Positions 51,576-64,000 of a DNA stretch of 64,000 bases are shown one piece after another. Numbering within the stretch: position 1 is the stretch's first letter; the number at the start of each line of letters is the position of its first letter. The notes beneath the pieces are model-generated. The model had not been told where the DNA came from. It made no database searches and saw only the letters and a program-made list of their open reading frames with translations. This stretch comes from Peribacillus frigoritolerans. GTDB taxonomy: Bacteria > Bacillota > Bacilli > Bacillales > DSM-1321. The DNA is taken from positions 744,001 through 808,000 of the forward strand of contig JAUPFL010000001.1 of NCBI GenBank assembly GCA_030562215.1. Reading direction: 5' to 3'. The position numbers and the translations under genes are program-made.

Positions 51576-53441
51576 TTAGATACCCCCAGTTACTGCAAAA
51601 ATCACCAACAGTACCGCAAGTCCCAGAAAGGCTATCATGCCATATTGCTGTACCTGTCCCGTTTGCAGTTTAGACCCTATTTTCCCCAATCCTTCTATTG
51701 AACTCGTTACAGTGGAAACCAGGCCACCGACAATGAACCTTTCAATATAAGATAGGAATATACTAAAGCCTTTGATTGCATAGCCTGCAGTAAAATGGTA
51801 AATCTCATCAATATAATACTTATTTTCCAAAATCCTATATACCTCGGAGTTTTCCTTGACAAGCCATTGCCGAGGTAACTTCTTTTTAGCGTATATCCTA
51901 TAAGCGAGGTAAATCCCGGCCAGCGATACAAGCACGGCCAGCAACATTATCCAAACGGGCCCCTCACTATGGCTGGCGCCTAGAAGAGCTTCATTTCCCT
52001 CCACAAGCCACTCCCCAAGGAAAGTTCCAAACCACGGCGTTTGGATATACCCGCCGATTACAGCAAGCAAAGCCAATGCGAGCATGGGAATTAGCATGGT
52101 GAAAGGTGATTCCTTGACCTGTTCTACTTGACTGCGTGAATCGCCTGCAAACATCATGAAAAACAGCCGGAACATATAAAACGCAGTTAAAAAGGAGGTA
52201 ACCACCGCTAGACCAAACAATATATAACTACCATTCTCCCATGCTGCCATTAGAATTTCATCTTTACTGAAAAAGCCCGAGAGCAACGGAAACCCCGATA
52301 TCGCTAACGTGCCAGTCAAGAACATTGGCCCAGTCCATTTCAACTTACGCCATAATCCGCCCATCTTTTCCATATCCTGTGTATGTATAGCGTGAATAAC
52401 ACTGCCTGCTGCCAAAAACAGCAATGCTTTAAAAAAGGCATGGGTCATTAAATGAAACACCCCGGCCACATATCCCGAAGTACCCAAAGCAAGCATCATA
52501 AAACCAAGCTGAGAGATTGTCGAATAGGCCAATACACGCTTAACATCCTTTTGCACTATGGCAATGCTTGCAGCAAATATGGCTGTAATTCCACCTGTTA
52601 TTGCTACGATCTGCATTGCAGCAAAACTGGCCATGAATAACGGAAACATGGCCGCCACCAGGTAAACCCCTGCAGCAACCATGGTTGCTGCGTGTATCAA
52701 TGCGGAAACCGGAGTCGGGCCTTCCATTGCATCCGGAAGCCATGTGTGAAGTGGAAATTGCCCAGACTTCCCAACCGCACCGATAAAAATCAAAATAGCG
52801 ATTAATGTCAGTTTTTCACTTGATATCATGCCTGATTGAACGGCTTGAAAGATCTCTCCATATTCAAAGCTGCCTGTTTCCCAAAATAGAAGAATGATGC
52901 CGATTAAGAGCCCTACATCCCCAATCCTGGTCATGATGAATGCCTTCTTCGCCGCAGCCTTAGCTTCCAGTTTATAAAAGTAAAAACCAATGAGCAGGAA
53001 AGAGCCCACCCCGACCAATTCCCAGAAGATATAAAGTTGTAATAAATTGGGTGCCATGACAAGCCCAAGCATGGCAAAGGTGAAGAAGCCCAGATAAGCA
53101 TAAAAAATGGAGAATCGCACTTCACCCTTCATATACCCCTTCGAATATATCTGGACAAGCAGGCTGACAAGGGAAACGACCACAAGCATCAAGGCATTGA
53201 GCTGATTGATTTCGAATCCAGCTGTAAGTTGCGTCCCTCCGAAGGAAAGCCAATCTATCGATATATTATAAGTAGGTTCTTTAAATCGCTCGATCAGGAC
53301 AAGCAACGATAAAACGAACGAAGCCAATGTACATATTATCCCTATAAAAGCCCCTCGTTCCCGCAACCGCCCGCCTGATAGAAGCAGAACCAGAAACGTG
53401 ACGAGTGGAAAGATCGGTATGAGCCATGCGTGCTCCATCAT
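51576..53441 (-). CDS. nuoL: NADH-quinone oxidoreductase-like subunit L
   Basis: A 621-aa, unbroken proton-pumping subunit. LLQLYIFWELVGVGSFLLIGFY, GAVGKSGQFPLHTWLPDAMEGPTPVSALIHAATMVAAG with the conserved Lys, and YSTISQLGFMMLALG are diagnostic. The C-terminus has the long lateral helix region that spans NuoM and NuoN. Confidence 0.96.
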   Translation of the reverse strand: MMEHAWLIPIFPLVTFLVLLLSGGRLRERGAFIGIICTLASFVLSLLVLIERFKEPTYNISIDWLSFGGTQLTAGFEINQLNALMLVVVSLVSLLVQIYSKGYMKGEVRFSIFYAYLGFFTFAMLGLVMAPNLLQLYIFWELVGVGSFLLIGFYFYKLEAKAAAKKAFIMTRIGDVGLLIGIILLFWETGSFEYGEIFQAVQSGMISSEKLTLIAILIFIGAVGKSGQFPLHTWLPDAMEGPTPVSALIHAATMVAAGVYLVAAMFPLFMASFAAMQIVAITGGITAIFAASIAIVQKDVKRVLAYSTISQLGFMMLALGTSGYVAGVFHLMTHAFFKALLFLAAGSVIHAIHTQDMEKMGGLWRKLKWTGPMFLTGTLAISGFPLLSGFFSKDEILMAAWENGSYILFGLAVVTSFLTAFYMFRLFFMMFAGDSRSQVEQVKESPFTMLIPMLALALLAVIGGYIQTPWFGTFLGEWLVEGNEALLGASHSEGPVWIMLLAVLVSLAGIYLAYRIYAKKKLPRQWLVKENSEVYRILENKYYIDEIYHFTAGYAIKGFSIFLSYIERFIVGGLVSTVTSSIEGLGKIGSKLQTGQVQQYGMIAFLGLAVLLVIFAVTGGI

Positions 53442-53475
53442 CGTATCAAATCCCCTTCTTCATTTATATAAACCT

Positions 53476-53790
53476 TCAATTCTTCATAATCTCCATTTCA
53501 TCGACATTAACCGTCTTCCGATTGCGATAAAGGGACATTAGTATGGCCAGCCCAACAGCTGCCTCGGCCGCAGCGATCGTAATCGTGAATAAGGAAAAAA
53601 CTTGACCCGTAATGGATGGCGTTACCCCGAATTTACTGAAGGCAACTAAATTGATATTTGCAGCGTTCAGCATCAGCTCGATTGAAATCAAAACAATGAC
53701 TGCATTTCTTTTCGTCAAGGCACCATACAGCCCTATACAAAATAAAACGAGTGCCAACACAAGGTAAGCCGACAAAGGAACTCCCGTCAT
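53476..53790 (-). CDS. nuoK: NADH-quinone oxidoreductase-like subunit K
   Basis: A 104-aa protein with three TM helices. [15 protein letters not shown] has the buried Glu, and [18 protein letters not shown] the second Glu of the proton path. ATG overlaps the nuoJ stop as ATGA. Unbroken. Confidence 0.95.
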   Translation of the reverse strand: MTGVPLSAYLVLALVLFCIGLYGALTKRNAVIVLISIELMLNAANINLVAFSKFGVTPSITGQVFSLFTITIAAAEAAVGLAILMSLYRNRKTVNVDEMEIMKN

Positions 53791-54304
53791 GATTGATCTC
53801 CCTCCTCATCATCTTTTTTAGCCAGTACGATGGCACCGACTAAAGCAACAAGCAGGAGTACCGACATCACTTCAAATGGAATTACATATTTTGAAAAAGT
53901 TCGATTCCTATTTGCTTTGTATTTTCCTCATGCAATGCCGTTGGCTGTACAGGTATATCCAGATTATAAATCCCCAGATACACTGCTACGGCAAATCCAG
54001 CAATCGCTGCCAGCAAGGAGAAATTCCCCCAGCCCCCTTTAGCGGGTGCATCATTTTCTTGGTGTTTTGTCAGCATGATCCCGAATAGCATCACGATCGT
54101 GATTGCCCCTGAATAAATAAGGATTTGGACAATGGCGACAAACTCGGCCGAAAGCAACATATAAATGCCTGCAATGCCCAAGAAAGTAAAAACAAGAGCG
54201 ATTACCATGTGCACCACTTTTGTTAAGGTAATCAGCAGCACCCCGCCTACTATCGCGACGAGTGCCAAACCAATAAAGGCAATTAATTCACCCGACAAAC
54301 TCAT
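53787..54304 (-). CDS. nuoJ: NADH-quinone oxidoreductase-like subunit J, one frameshift
   Basis: About 172 aa with five TM helices. [28 protein letters not shown] is the NuoJ signature. One T near 53895 joins IELF to [28 protein letters not shown], the last helix, and brings the stop to 53787 overlapping nuoK. Starts inside the nuoI stop region (4-base overlap). Confidence 0.93.
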
Positions 54305-54720
54305 ACTTTATTCACCTTCCGGATATTTTCATCATTTTCATCCAGCCACTCCAGGTTTTTAAATAGATGATCACGGCTATACTCGGCCAGCTCGAATTGA
54401 TTCGTCATCACGATCGCTTCTGTAGGGCAGACCTCCGTACATAAATCACATAAAATGCAAATCTCGAAATTGATGTCATACGTATCGATGATTTTCCCTT
54501 TTTTCGACGGGTCCGGATGTTTCTTACCAGTTAATTGAATACAATCCGTGGGACAAATCGTCACGCATTGATTGCATACGATACACTTTTCAGGATAAAA
54601 TTTTTGGATTCCGCGAAATCGGTCTGGAAGCGGAAGCGGCTCATTCGGGTAGTCATAGGTCACTTTTTTCCTCGTCAAGTTCTTTAATGTATAGGTTAAA
54701 CCTTTTGCTAAACCAAGCAT
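54301..54720 (-). CDS. nuoI: NADH-quinone oxidoreductase-like subunit I (two 4Fe-4S)
   Basis: A 139-aa ferredoxin-type protein. CIVCNQCVTICP and CILCDLCTEVCP bind clusters N6a and N6b that pass electrons to NuoB. Unbroken. Confidence 0.96.
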   Translation of the reverse strand: MLGLAKGLTYTLKNLTRKKVTYDYPNEPLPLPDRFRGIQKFYPEKCIVCNQCVTICPTDCIQLTGKKHPDPSKKGKIIDTYDINFEICILCDLCTEVCPTEAIVMTNQFELAEYSRDHLFKNLEWLDENDENIRKVNKV

Positions 54721-54753
54721 ATAAATCCCTCGCTTTCCGACCAGCTTAAGTTT

Positions 54754-55761
54754 CTAAAAAAGGTTAATCAATTCTTTTATTAGTGCCGTCAAAAATATAT
54801 TTGCCAATGCAACCGGAAGCAGCACTTTCCATCCGAATTCCATCAATTGATCAGCCCTTATACGAGGAAATGTTACACGGATCCAGACCAATATATAGAA
54901 TACGGCACTGAACTTCAGACCGAACCAGATGGCTGCCGGAATAAAATCCAAATACGGAATAGAATTCCATCCCCCTAAAAATAATACAGTGGTTAGCGTT
55001 GCCATTGCAAACATATACACATATTCGGATAACATAAAGAAGGCCCAGCGAAATCCAGAGTATTCAACATGATAGCCTGCAACAAGTTCAGATTCCGCTT
55101 CCGGTAGGTCAAAAGGAACCCTGTTCAACTCGGCAACCGATGCAATGAAAAACACGATGAACGCAACCGGCTGAAGAAAAATGAACCAAACCTTCTCCTG
55201 GGCTGCAACTATATCATTCAAGTTTAAACTGCCTGTTATGAGGACGATTCCCACCAGCGACATCACCAAAGGGATCTCATAAGATATCATTTGCGCGGCT
55301 GCCCTCATTCCGCCAATCAAAGAATATTTATTATTGGATGCCCACCCCGCAGTGACGATGCCGATGGTCGATATGCCTGAAATCGCCATATAATAAAGCA
55401 GTCCGACACCAATATCAGCAAATTGGAAAGCATCGGTGAACGGCAAGGTGGCAAGGACCATGAAAGCTGGAGCAAAAGCAATTACCGGAGCTAAAATATA
55501 TAACGGTTTATCAGCTTTCTTGGGTATCGTATCTTCCTTGATCAAAAGTTTCAAAACATCAGCAACGGTCTGCAAGAGACCCCATTTCCCTCCAATTTGG
55601 TTTGGGCCGATACGCATCTGCATGAATCCCATGATTTTACGCTCCGAAAGGATTCCATAGGTTACAAACCCTAATACGACAAACAGGAGCAGGACTGCCA
55701 AACCAAAAAAAATGCCAAAATTCAGTAGGCTTGGAGCGGAGTGGAGAAGATCCTTGATCAT
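54754..55761 (-). CDS. nuoH: NADH-quinone oxidoreductase-like subunit H
   Basis: A 335-aa, eight-helix subunit at the quinone site. ERKIMGFMQMRIGPNQIGGKWGLLQ, ELNRVPFDLPEAESELVAGYHVEYSG and RADQLMEFGWKVLLP are invariant motifs. One base from the nuoD stop. Unbroken. Confidence 0.96.
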   Translation of the reverse strand: MIKDLLHSAPSLLNFGIFFGLAVLLLFVVLGFVTYGILSERKIMGFMQMRIGPNQIGGKWGLLQTVADVLKLLIKEDTIPKKADKPLYILAPVIAFAPAFMVLATLPFTDAFQFADIGVGLLYYMAISGISTIGIVTAGWASNNKYSLIGGMRAAAQMISYEIPLVMSLVGIVLITGSLNLNDIVAAQEKVWFIFLQPVAFIVFFIASVAELNRVPFDLPEAESELVAGYHVEYSGFRWAFFMLSEYVYMFAMATLTTVLFLGGWNSIPYLDFIPAAIWFGLKFSAVFYILVWIRVTFPRIRADQLMEFGWKVLLPVALANIFLTALIKELINLF

Positions 55762-56859
55762 TTATCCATCCACCTCCCCTAACACGATATCGATTGCACC
55801 TAATATCGTTATCAAGTTCGCCATATTTTCCCCTTCCAATAATTTCGGAAGAATTTGCAGATTATAAAACGAAGGTCTGCGAAATTTCAAACGGTATGGC
55901 TCCTTTTTCCCTTCACTCGCAATATAACAGCCTATTTCCCCTCTTGGTGATTCAATTCGGACAAATGCCTCACCCTTAGGAACCTTTATTATTTTAGGGA
56001 CCTTAGCAAGGACCGGCCCTTCTGGAAATTGCTCAACCGCCTGCTCGATGATTTTCAGTGATTCTTCGATTTCTTCCATTCTACAGTGATAGCGTGAAAA
56101 GGCATCCCCCTCTTCCCTTGTAGGAACTTCGAATGTGAACCTGTCATAAATGGAATATGGTTCATTTTTTCGTAAATCCCATTTCACACCTGTACACCTT
56201 AAGTTGGCACCACTAAGCGAATACTGTAAGGCTTCTTCCTTCGTATAGATGCCCACCCCTTTAACACGATTAACAAAGATTTCATTCCCTGTCACAAGCT
56301 CATGGTAACCGGCAAGCTGCTCCCTCATATAAGGGACAAACTCGGCAACCTTTGCAATCCAGTCTTCGGGAGCATCCCATTTCACACCTCCGACACGCAT
56401 ATAATTGAATGTTAGGCGTGCCCCTGACAATTCAGTCAATAAATTAACGATCATTTCACGTTCTCGAAATGCGTATAGGAAAGGGCTCGTCGCACCTATA
56501 TCCAGCAAGTATGTACCCCACCAGACGAGGTGGCTTGCAACTCTGCCCAATTCCATTGCGATGACCCGCAAATATTCTGCCCTTTCAGGGATCTCCACCC
56601 CCATCATTGTCTCAACAGCATGGCAAAGCACATAATTATTTGTCATTGCCGCCAGATAATCGAGCCGATCGGTATATGGGATTATTTGTGTATATTGTAG
56701 ATTTTCCGCTAGTTTTTCCGTCCCGCGATGCAGATACCCAATGACAGGTGTAGCCTCTTTGATAATCTCACCGTCAATCTTGATGACAAGACGAAAAACA
56801 CCATGTGTACTCGGATGCTGCGGACCGACATTGAGAAGCATTTCTTCCGTCCTTAACAT
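55762..56859 (-). CDS. nuoD: NADH-quinone oxidoreductase-like subunit D
   Basis: A 365-aa, 49-kDa-type subunit related to [NiFe] hydrogenase large subunits but without the metal ligands. LNVGPQHPSTHGVFRL and GYLHRGTEKLAE carry the quinone-binding His; ESPRGEIGCYI and the end AIDIVLGEVDG are conserved. Unbroken. Confidence 0.96.
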   Translation of the reverse strand: MLRTEEMLLNVGPQHPSTHGVFRLVIKIDGEIIKEATPVIGYLHRGTEKLAENLQYTQIIPYTDRLDYLAAMTNNYVLCHAVETMMGVEIPERAEYLRVIAMELGRVASHLVWWGTYLLDIGATSPFLYAFREREMIVNLLTELSGARLTFNYMRVGGVKWDAPEDWIAKVAEFVPYMREQLAGYHELVTGNEIFVNRVKGVGIYTKEEALQYSLSGANLRCTGVKWDLRKNEPYSIYDRFTFEVPTREEGDAFSRYHCRMEEIEESLKIIEQAVEQFPEGPVLAKVPKIIKVPKGEAFVRIESPRGEIGCYIASEGKKEPYRLKFRRPSFYNLQILPKLLEGENMANLITILGAIDIVLGEVDG

Positions 56860-56864
56860 AGGGC

Positions 56865-58087
56865 TTACACCTCCACATCATAAGGCTCATAATCTTTTCT
56901 AAGGGGATACCCTTTCCAATCATCACCAAGTAAAATCCGCTTTAAATCAGGGTGTTCATTAAAGGTAATACCTAATAAATCATACGCCTCACATTCTGGC
57001 CAATTTGCACCTGACCATAATGGGACCAATGATGGAATAACGGGAGTATCCCTATCAAGCTTCACCTTCAAGGCAACTGATTGGTTCATTTTGAATGAGT
57101 GTAAATGTACATAGATTTCCATATGGGATTCAAAATCCGTACCATGAAGTTCCGATAAATACGAAAAATCAAGCTGTTCATCGTAGCGCAGAAATTTTGC
57201 TATTGAGAAATATGTATCCGGATTAGCCACTAAAGTGGGTACATCTTTTGATAGTCTATTAATATAGTGCTCTAATAATGCCCCTTGTCCTACATGGCTT
57301 TCAATAGCAGAAACAATTTGATCGAGTTTCGACTGATTTGGGGATATTTCGCTATGGGTGTTAACTTCCTCTCTTTCCTGTACAGCTGCCCTGTTCTTCG
57401 CAGCAGCAGCCGCTTTCGCTTTTGCCGCTGCTTTCGCCTTGGCCGCGGCCGCCGCCTTTTGCTTCGCTATTTCCATCTCGCCTTCCGGCTTTTCTGCCGC
57501 TTCTGCTTTCGACCGTTTCCGGGCCAATGCTGCTGCTTTCGCCTTGGCCGCAGCCGCCGCCTTTTGCTTCGCTATATCCACTTCGCCTTCTGGCTTTTCT
57601 GCCGCTTCTGCTTTCGCCTGTTTTTTAGCCAATGCCGCTGCTTTCGCCTTAGCCGCGGCCTCCGCTTTTTGCTTCGCTATATCCACTTCGCCTTCCGGCT
57701 TTTCTGCCGCTTCTGCTTTCGCCTGTTTTTTGGCCAATGCCGCTGCTTTCGCCTTAGCCGCGGCCTCCGCTTTTGCTTCGCTATATCCACTTCGCCTTCC
57801 GGCTTTTCTGCCGCTTCTGCTTTCGCCTTGGCCGCAGCCGCTGCCTTTTGCTTCGCTATATCCACTTCGCCTTCTGGCTTTTCTGCCGCTTCTGCTTTCG
57901 CCTGTTTTTTGGCCAATGCCGCTGCTTTCGCCTTGGCCGCGGCCTCCGCTTTTTGCTTCGCTAAATCGATTTCGCCTTCCGGCTTTTCTGCCGCTTCTGC
58001 TTTCGCCTGTTTTTTGGCCAATGCCGCTGCTTTCGCCTTGGCCGCGGCCTCCGCTTTTTGCTTCGCTAAGTCCTCCTTTTCACTCAT
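56865..58087 (-). CDS. nuoC: NADH-quinone oxidoreductase-like subunit C with long Ala/Lys repeat N-terminus, one frameshift
   Basis: About 407 aa. Residues 1-220 or so are a charged coil of repeated AKQKAEAAAKAKAAALAKKQ, AKAEAAEKPEGEVDI units; the rest is an ordinary 30-kDa NuoC domain (EIYVHLHSFKMNQSVALKVKLD, WSGANWPECEAYDLLGITFNEHPDLKRILL, GYPLRKDYEP). One A near 57776 puts the repeats in one frame (IAKQKAEAAAK). The NuoC domain sits with NuoD in the Q-module. The extension probably forms a long alpha helix; its role is unknown. Confidence 0.9.
57430..58075. repeat. Tandem repeats (about 105 bp and shorter variants) in nuoC
   Basis: About six copies of a unit coding [K/Q]AEAAAKAKAAALAKKQAKAEAAEKPEGEVDIA, with a shortened one near 57785-57850. 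DNA is GC-rich against the window, and copies are nearly identical at base level, so recombination or assembly collapse can change copy number. Confidence 0.92.
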
Positions 58088-58599
58088 CTATATCACCCGC
58101 TTTCCGGTTTTCGCCTCGTAACGGATTTTTTCTTTTAATTTATTGATCCCATAAATAAGTGCAGCTGGGTTTGGGGGACAACCCGGTATATATACATCGA
58201 CAGGTACAATTTGATCTACCCCCTTGACCACTGAGTAAGAGTGAACATAAGGCCCGCCGGCAGTTGCACAGGAACCCATTGCAATAACCCATTTCGGTTC
58301 TGGCATTTGTTCGTATAATCTGCTTATTATTGGAGCCATTTTTTTCGTTACCGTTCCTGAAACAATCATGACATCCGATTGTCTAGGGGATGTCCGAAAA
58401 AATGAACCAAAACGGTCCAAATCATAATGTGAGGAGCCGACACCCATCATTTCAATTGCACAACATGCCAAACCGAAAGTCATTGGCCAGAGTGAGTTAC
58501 TTCTAGCCCAGCCTTTTATTTGTTCAAGTGTGGATAAAAAATACTGTGGCGCATTTCTTCCATTTCTTTAGGGGTAAGTTCATCCAACTTCAATTCCAC
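58088..58599 (-). CDS. nuoB: NADH-quinone oxidoreductase-like subunit B, one frameshift
   Basis: About 170 aa. [10 protein letters not shown], then [22 protein letters not shown] and [14 protein letters not shown] hold the four Cys for cluster N2, which reduces quinone. I start at GTG 58599 (AAGGTG upstream), and one T in the T6 run near 58541 gives [27 protein letters not shown]. It overlaps the nuoA end by 10 bases. Confidence 0.93.
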
Positions 58600-58963
58600 T
58601 TTAACACCTTCTTTTTCCAAGCATAGATTAGACCTAGCATAAGGATCACGACAAAAACAGCATTTCAATCAATGCAAACAGTCCGAGTTCATCATAGGCA
58701 ACCGCCCATGGGTAAAGAAAAACCGTTTCTACGTCAAATATGACGAACATCAATCCGAATAGATAATACCTGACATTGAATTGAACTCTTGAATCCTGAA
58801 AAGGATCGATTCCACTTTCATAAGTCGTATATTTCATATCTGTCGGTTTATAAGGCCTTAGCAGTCTACCAAGAAATAAAGCGATCACTGGTAATAAAAT
58901 GCCGAGACAAAGGAAAACAAATACAATTAAATAATTATTTTGGTAAATATGCAGCTGTTCCAT
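58590..58963 (-). CDS. nuoA: NADH-quinone oxidoreductase-like subunit A, one frameshift
   Basis: About 124 aa with three TM helices. [45 protein letters not shown] is the family core. Start at the second ATG (MEQLHIYQ), 6 bases after AAAGGAG. One T near 58653 gives [19 protein letters not shown]. First gene of the operon. Confidence 0.94.
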
Positions 58964-59104
58964 GTTCATCTCCTTTATGGATAAATCATGTTAACTGGGT
59001 ACAATTTAAATTTGCCTGTCTTCTTTTTGGATACTGTTTTAAAATATTATGCAGGGTAACATTCTTTTAGAAGCAACGTGAAAGGAGGGGGTATGAAGCA
59101 ATAA

Positions 59105-59120
59105 TTGTAAGCGTATACAT
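59105..59120. promoter_or_regulatory. Catabolite-responsive element (cre) upstream of nuoA
   Basis: TTGTAAGCGTATACAT fits the CcpA site WTGNNARCGNWWWCAW at every position. It is 142 bases before the nuoA start, in the promoter region. Confidence 0.75.
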
Positions 59121-59248
59121 TATAACATTAGGATAAAAGCATGTCGACGAGTTAAGGATTAAAATGGAAAATACTTTACTCTATAATTCGACCTTTTTTC
59201 CTAATTCCGATAATTCATGTCAATAATCCTCAAAAACCTTCGGGATAA

Positions 59249-59292
59249 AAAAAACACCTGATCTTACCACGAGTGGAAGAATCAAGTGTTTT
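59249..59292 (-). terminator. Terminator of the atp operon
   Basis: AAAACAC..TGAT..CTT pairs imperfectly with AAG..ATCA..GTGTTTT; eight T follow on the minus strand. Confidence 0.75.
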
Positions 59293-59304
59293 CATCAATT
59301 AAAG

Positions 59305-59727
<423 letters not shown>

Positions 59728-59731
59728 TTAA

Positions 59732-61149
<1,418 letters not shown>

Positions 61150-61216
61150 TTATAACGACTATCGAGTTTATGGAACGGCCAAGCTTCGTCCGGGCCGACC
61201 GTCCCCTTAAATGATT

Positions 61217-62076
<860 letters not shown>

Positions 62077-62114
62077 TCATTCTCACCACCCTTTATAAAT
62101 TAGTTAGACCTTTA

Positions 62115-63647
<1,533 letters not shown>

Positions 63648-64000
63648 TTAACCTAATAGTTGTTTGCTAAGGCGTTCTAACTTACCGCTAATCGTCCCGT
63701 CATATATGCGGTTACCGATTTGTAATTTGATGCCGCCAAGGATATTGCTATCCGTAATATTAGTAATGCGTAAATTTCTTTTGCCGATTTTTGCTGCAAA
63801 AGATGAAGACACAGCTTCCACTTCCGTTTCAGTCAATGGACGTACTGTATAGACCGTTGCATCAGCTACTGAGTTTTCTTCATTCGCAAGTTCAATGAAC
63901 TCTTGTGCCATTGCTGTCACTTCATCTGTACGATGACGCTCCACCATCAACATCACAGTGTTTTGAACGGAAGAAGAAAGGCTTGCAAATGCATTTGCAA
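63648..64000 (-). CDS. atpH: F1F0 ATP synthase delta subunit, N-terminus outside window
   Basis: About 117 C-terminal residues of the stator subunit: FASLSSSVQNTVMLMVERHRTDEV, then VRPLTETEVEAVSSSFAAKIGK and SNILGGIKLQIGNRIYDGTISGKLERLSKQL, the typical delta C-terminal domain. The gene start lies past the right edge. Confidence 0.93.
   Translation of the reverse strand, partial: ANAFASLSSSVQNTVMLMVERHRTDEVTAMAQEFIELANEENSVADATVYTVRPLTETEVEAVSSSFAAKIGKRNLRITNITDSNILGGIKLQIGNRIYDGTISGKLERLSKQLLG

Noticed and set aside
57285..58146. Long plus-strand frames opposite nuoC (278 and 262 codons)
   Set aside because: They are antisense shadows of the Ala/Lys/Glu repeats and show repeated Cys/Arg/Phe or Leu/Pro without sense.

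Overview
The window comes from a low-GC, endospore-forming member of the Bacillaceae. Genes spoIIID, spoIIQ, spoIID, ywpF, ywqA/ywqB, fabZ, flhO/flhP, mbl, murA, ywmB and ywzB, and the atp operon, keep the order known from Bacillus subtilis. An 11-gene nuo operon lies between ywzB and atp. Together with secA2 and a SLAP-domain gene this points to the Bacillus simplex/Peribacillus neighbourhood (inference; no marker gene settles the species). No rRNA, tRNA, CRISPR array or intact insertion sequence was seen.

Layout. 0-16 kb is cell-envelope biology: a wall teichoic acid polymerase end, a LysM/NlpC-P60 endopeptidase, TagU, an LTA synthase-family enzyme, a SLAP protein with SecA2, an alkaline phosphatase, a SpoIID/LytB protein, penicillin-binding protein 3 and a CorA-like membrane protein. 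16-18.2 kb is a small locus that looks like a PlcR/PapR-type peptide quorum-sensing system. 18.6-26 kb has ywqB-ywqA, a LysE exporter with a divergent MocR regulator, and an unknown gene. 26-36 kb has a large Vpr-like subtilase and a five-gene oligopeptide/dipeptide ABC transporter. 36-48.4 kb is the conserved ssbB-ywpF-fabZ-flhPO-mbl-spoIIID-spoIIQ-spoIID-murA-ywmB-ywzB block. 48.5-59 kb is nuoABCDHIJKLMN (no nuoEFG), and 59.3-64 kb is atpC-D-G-A-H, cut by the window end.

The most interesting part is 16.0-18.2 kb. A PlcR-like HTH-TPR regulator (17246-18139) is divergent from a tiny exported-peptide gene (16936-17050) that ends in two tandem copies of [S/A]ELPGLY, much like the ADLPFEF-type PapR signals. 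A palindrome of the form ATATNNCTATAGNNATAT occurs upstream of the regulator, of a 105-aa protein and of a 47-aa protein, and a half-conserved copy sits upstream of the peptide gene. This gives a self-contained predicted regulon with two unknown outputs.

Sequence quality. About 40 single-base frameshifts split genes throughout the window, including essential ones (atpD, atpG, mbl, nuo genes). Nearly all those inspected are repaired by adding one base to a homopolymer run, so they look like consensus errors rather than pseudogenes. Genes are given here at full reconstructed extent, with the break noted.
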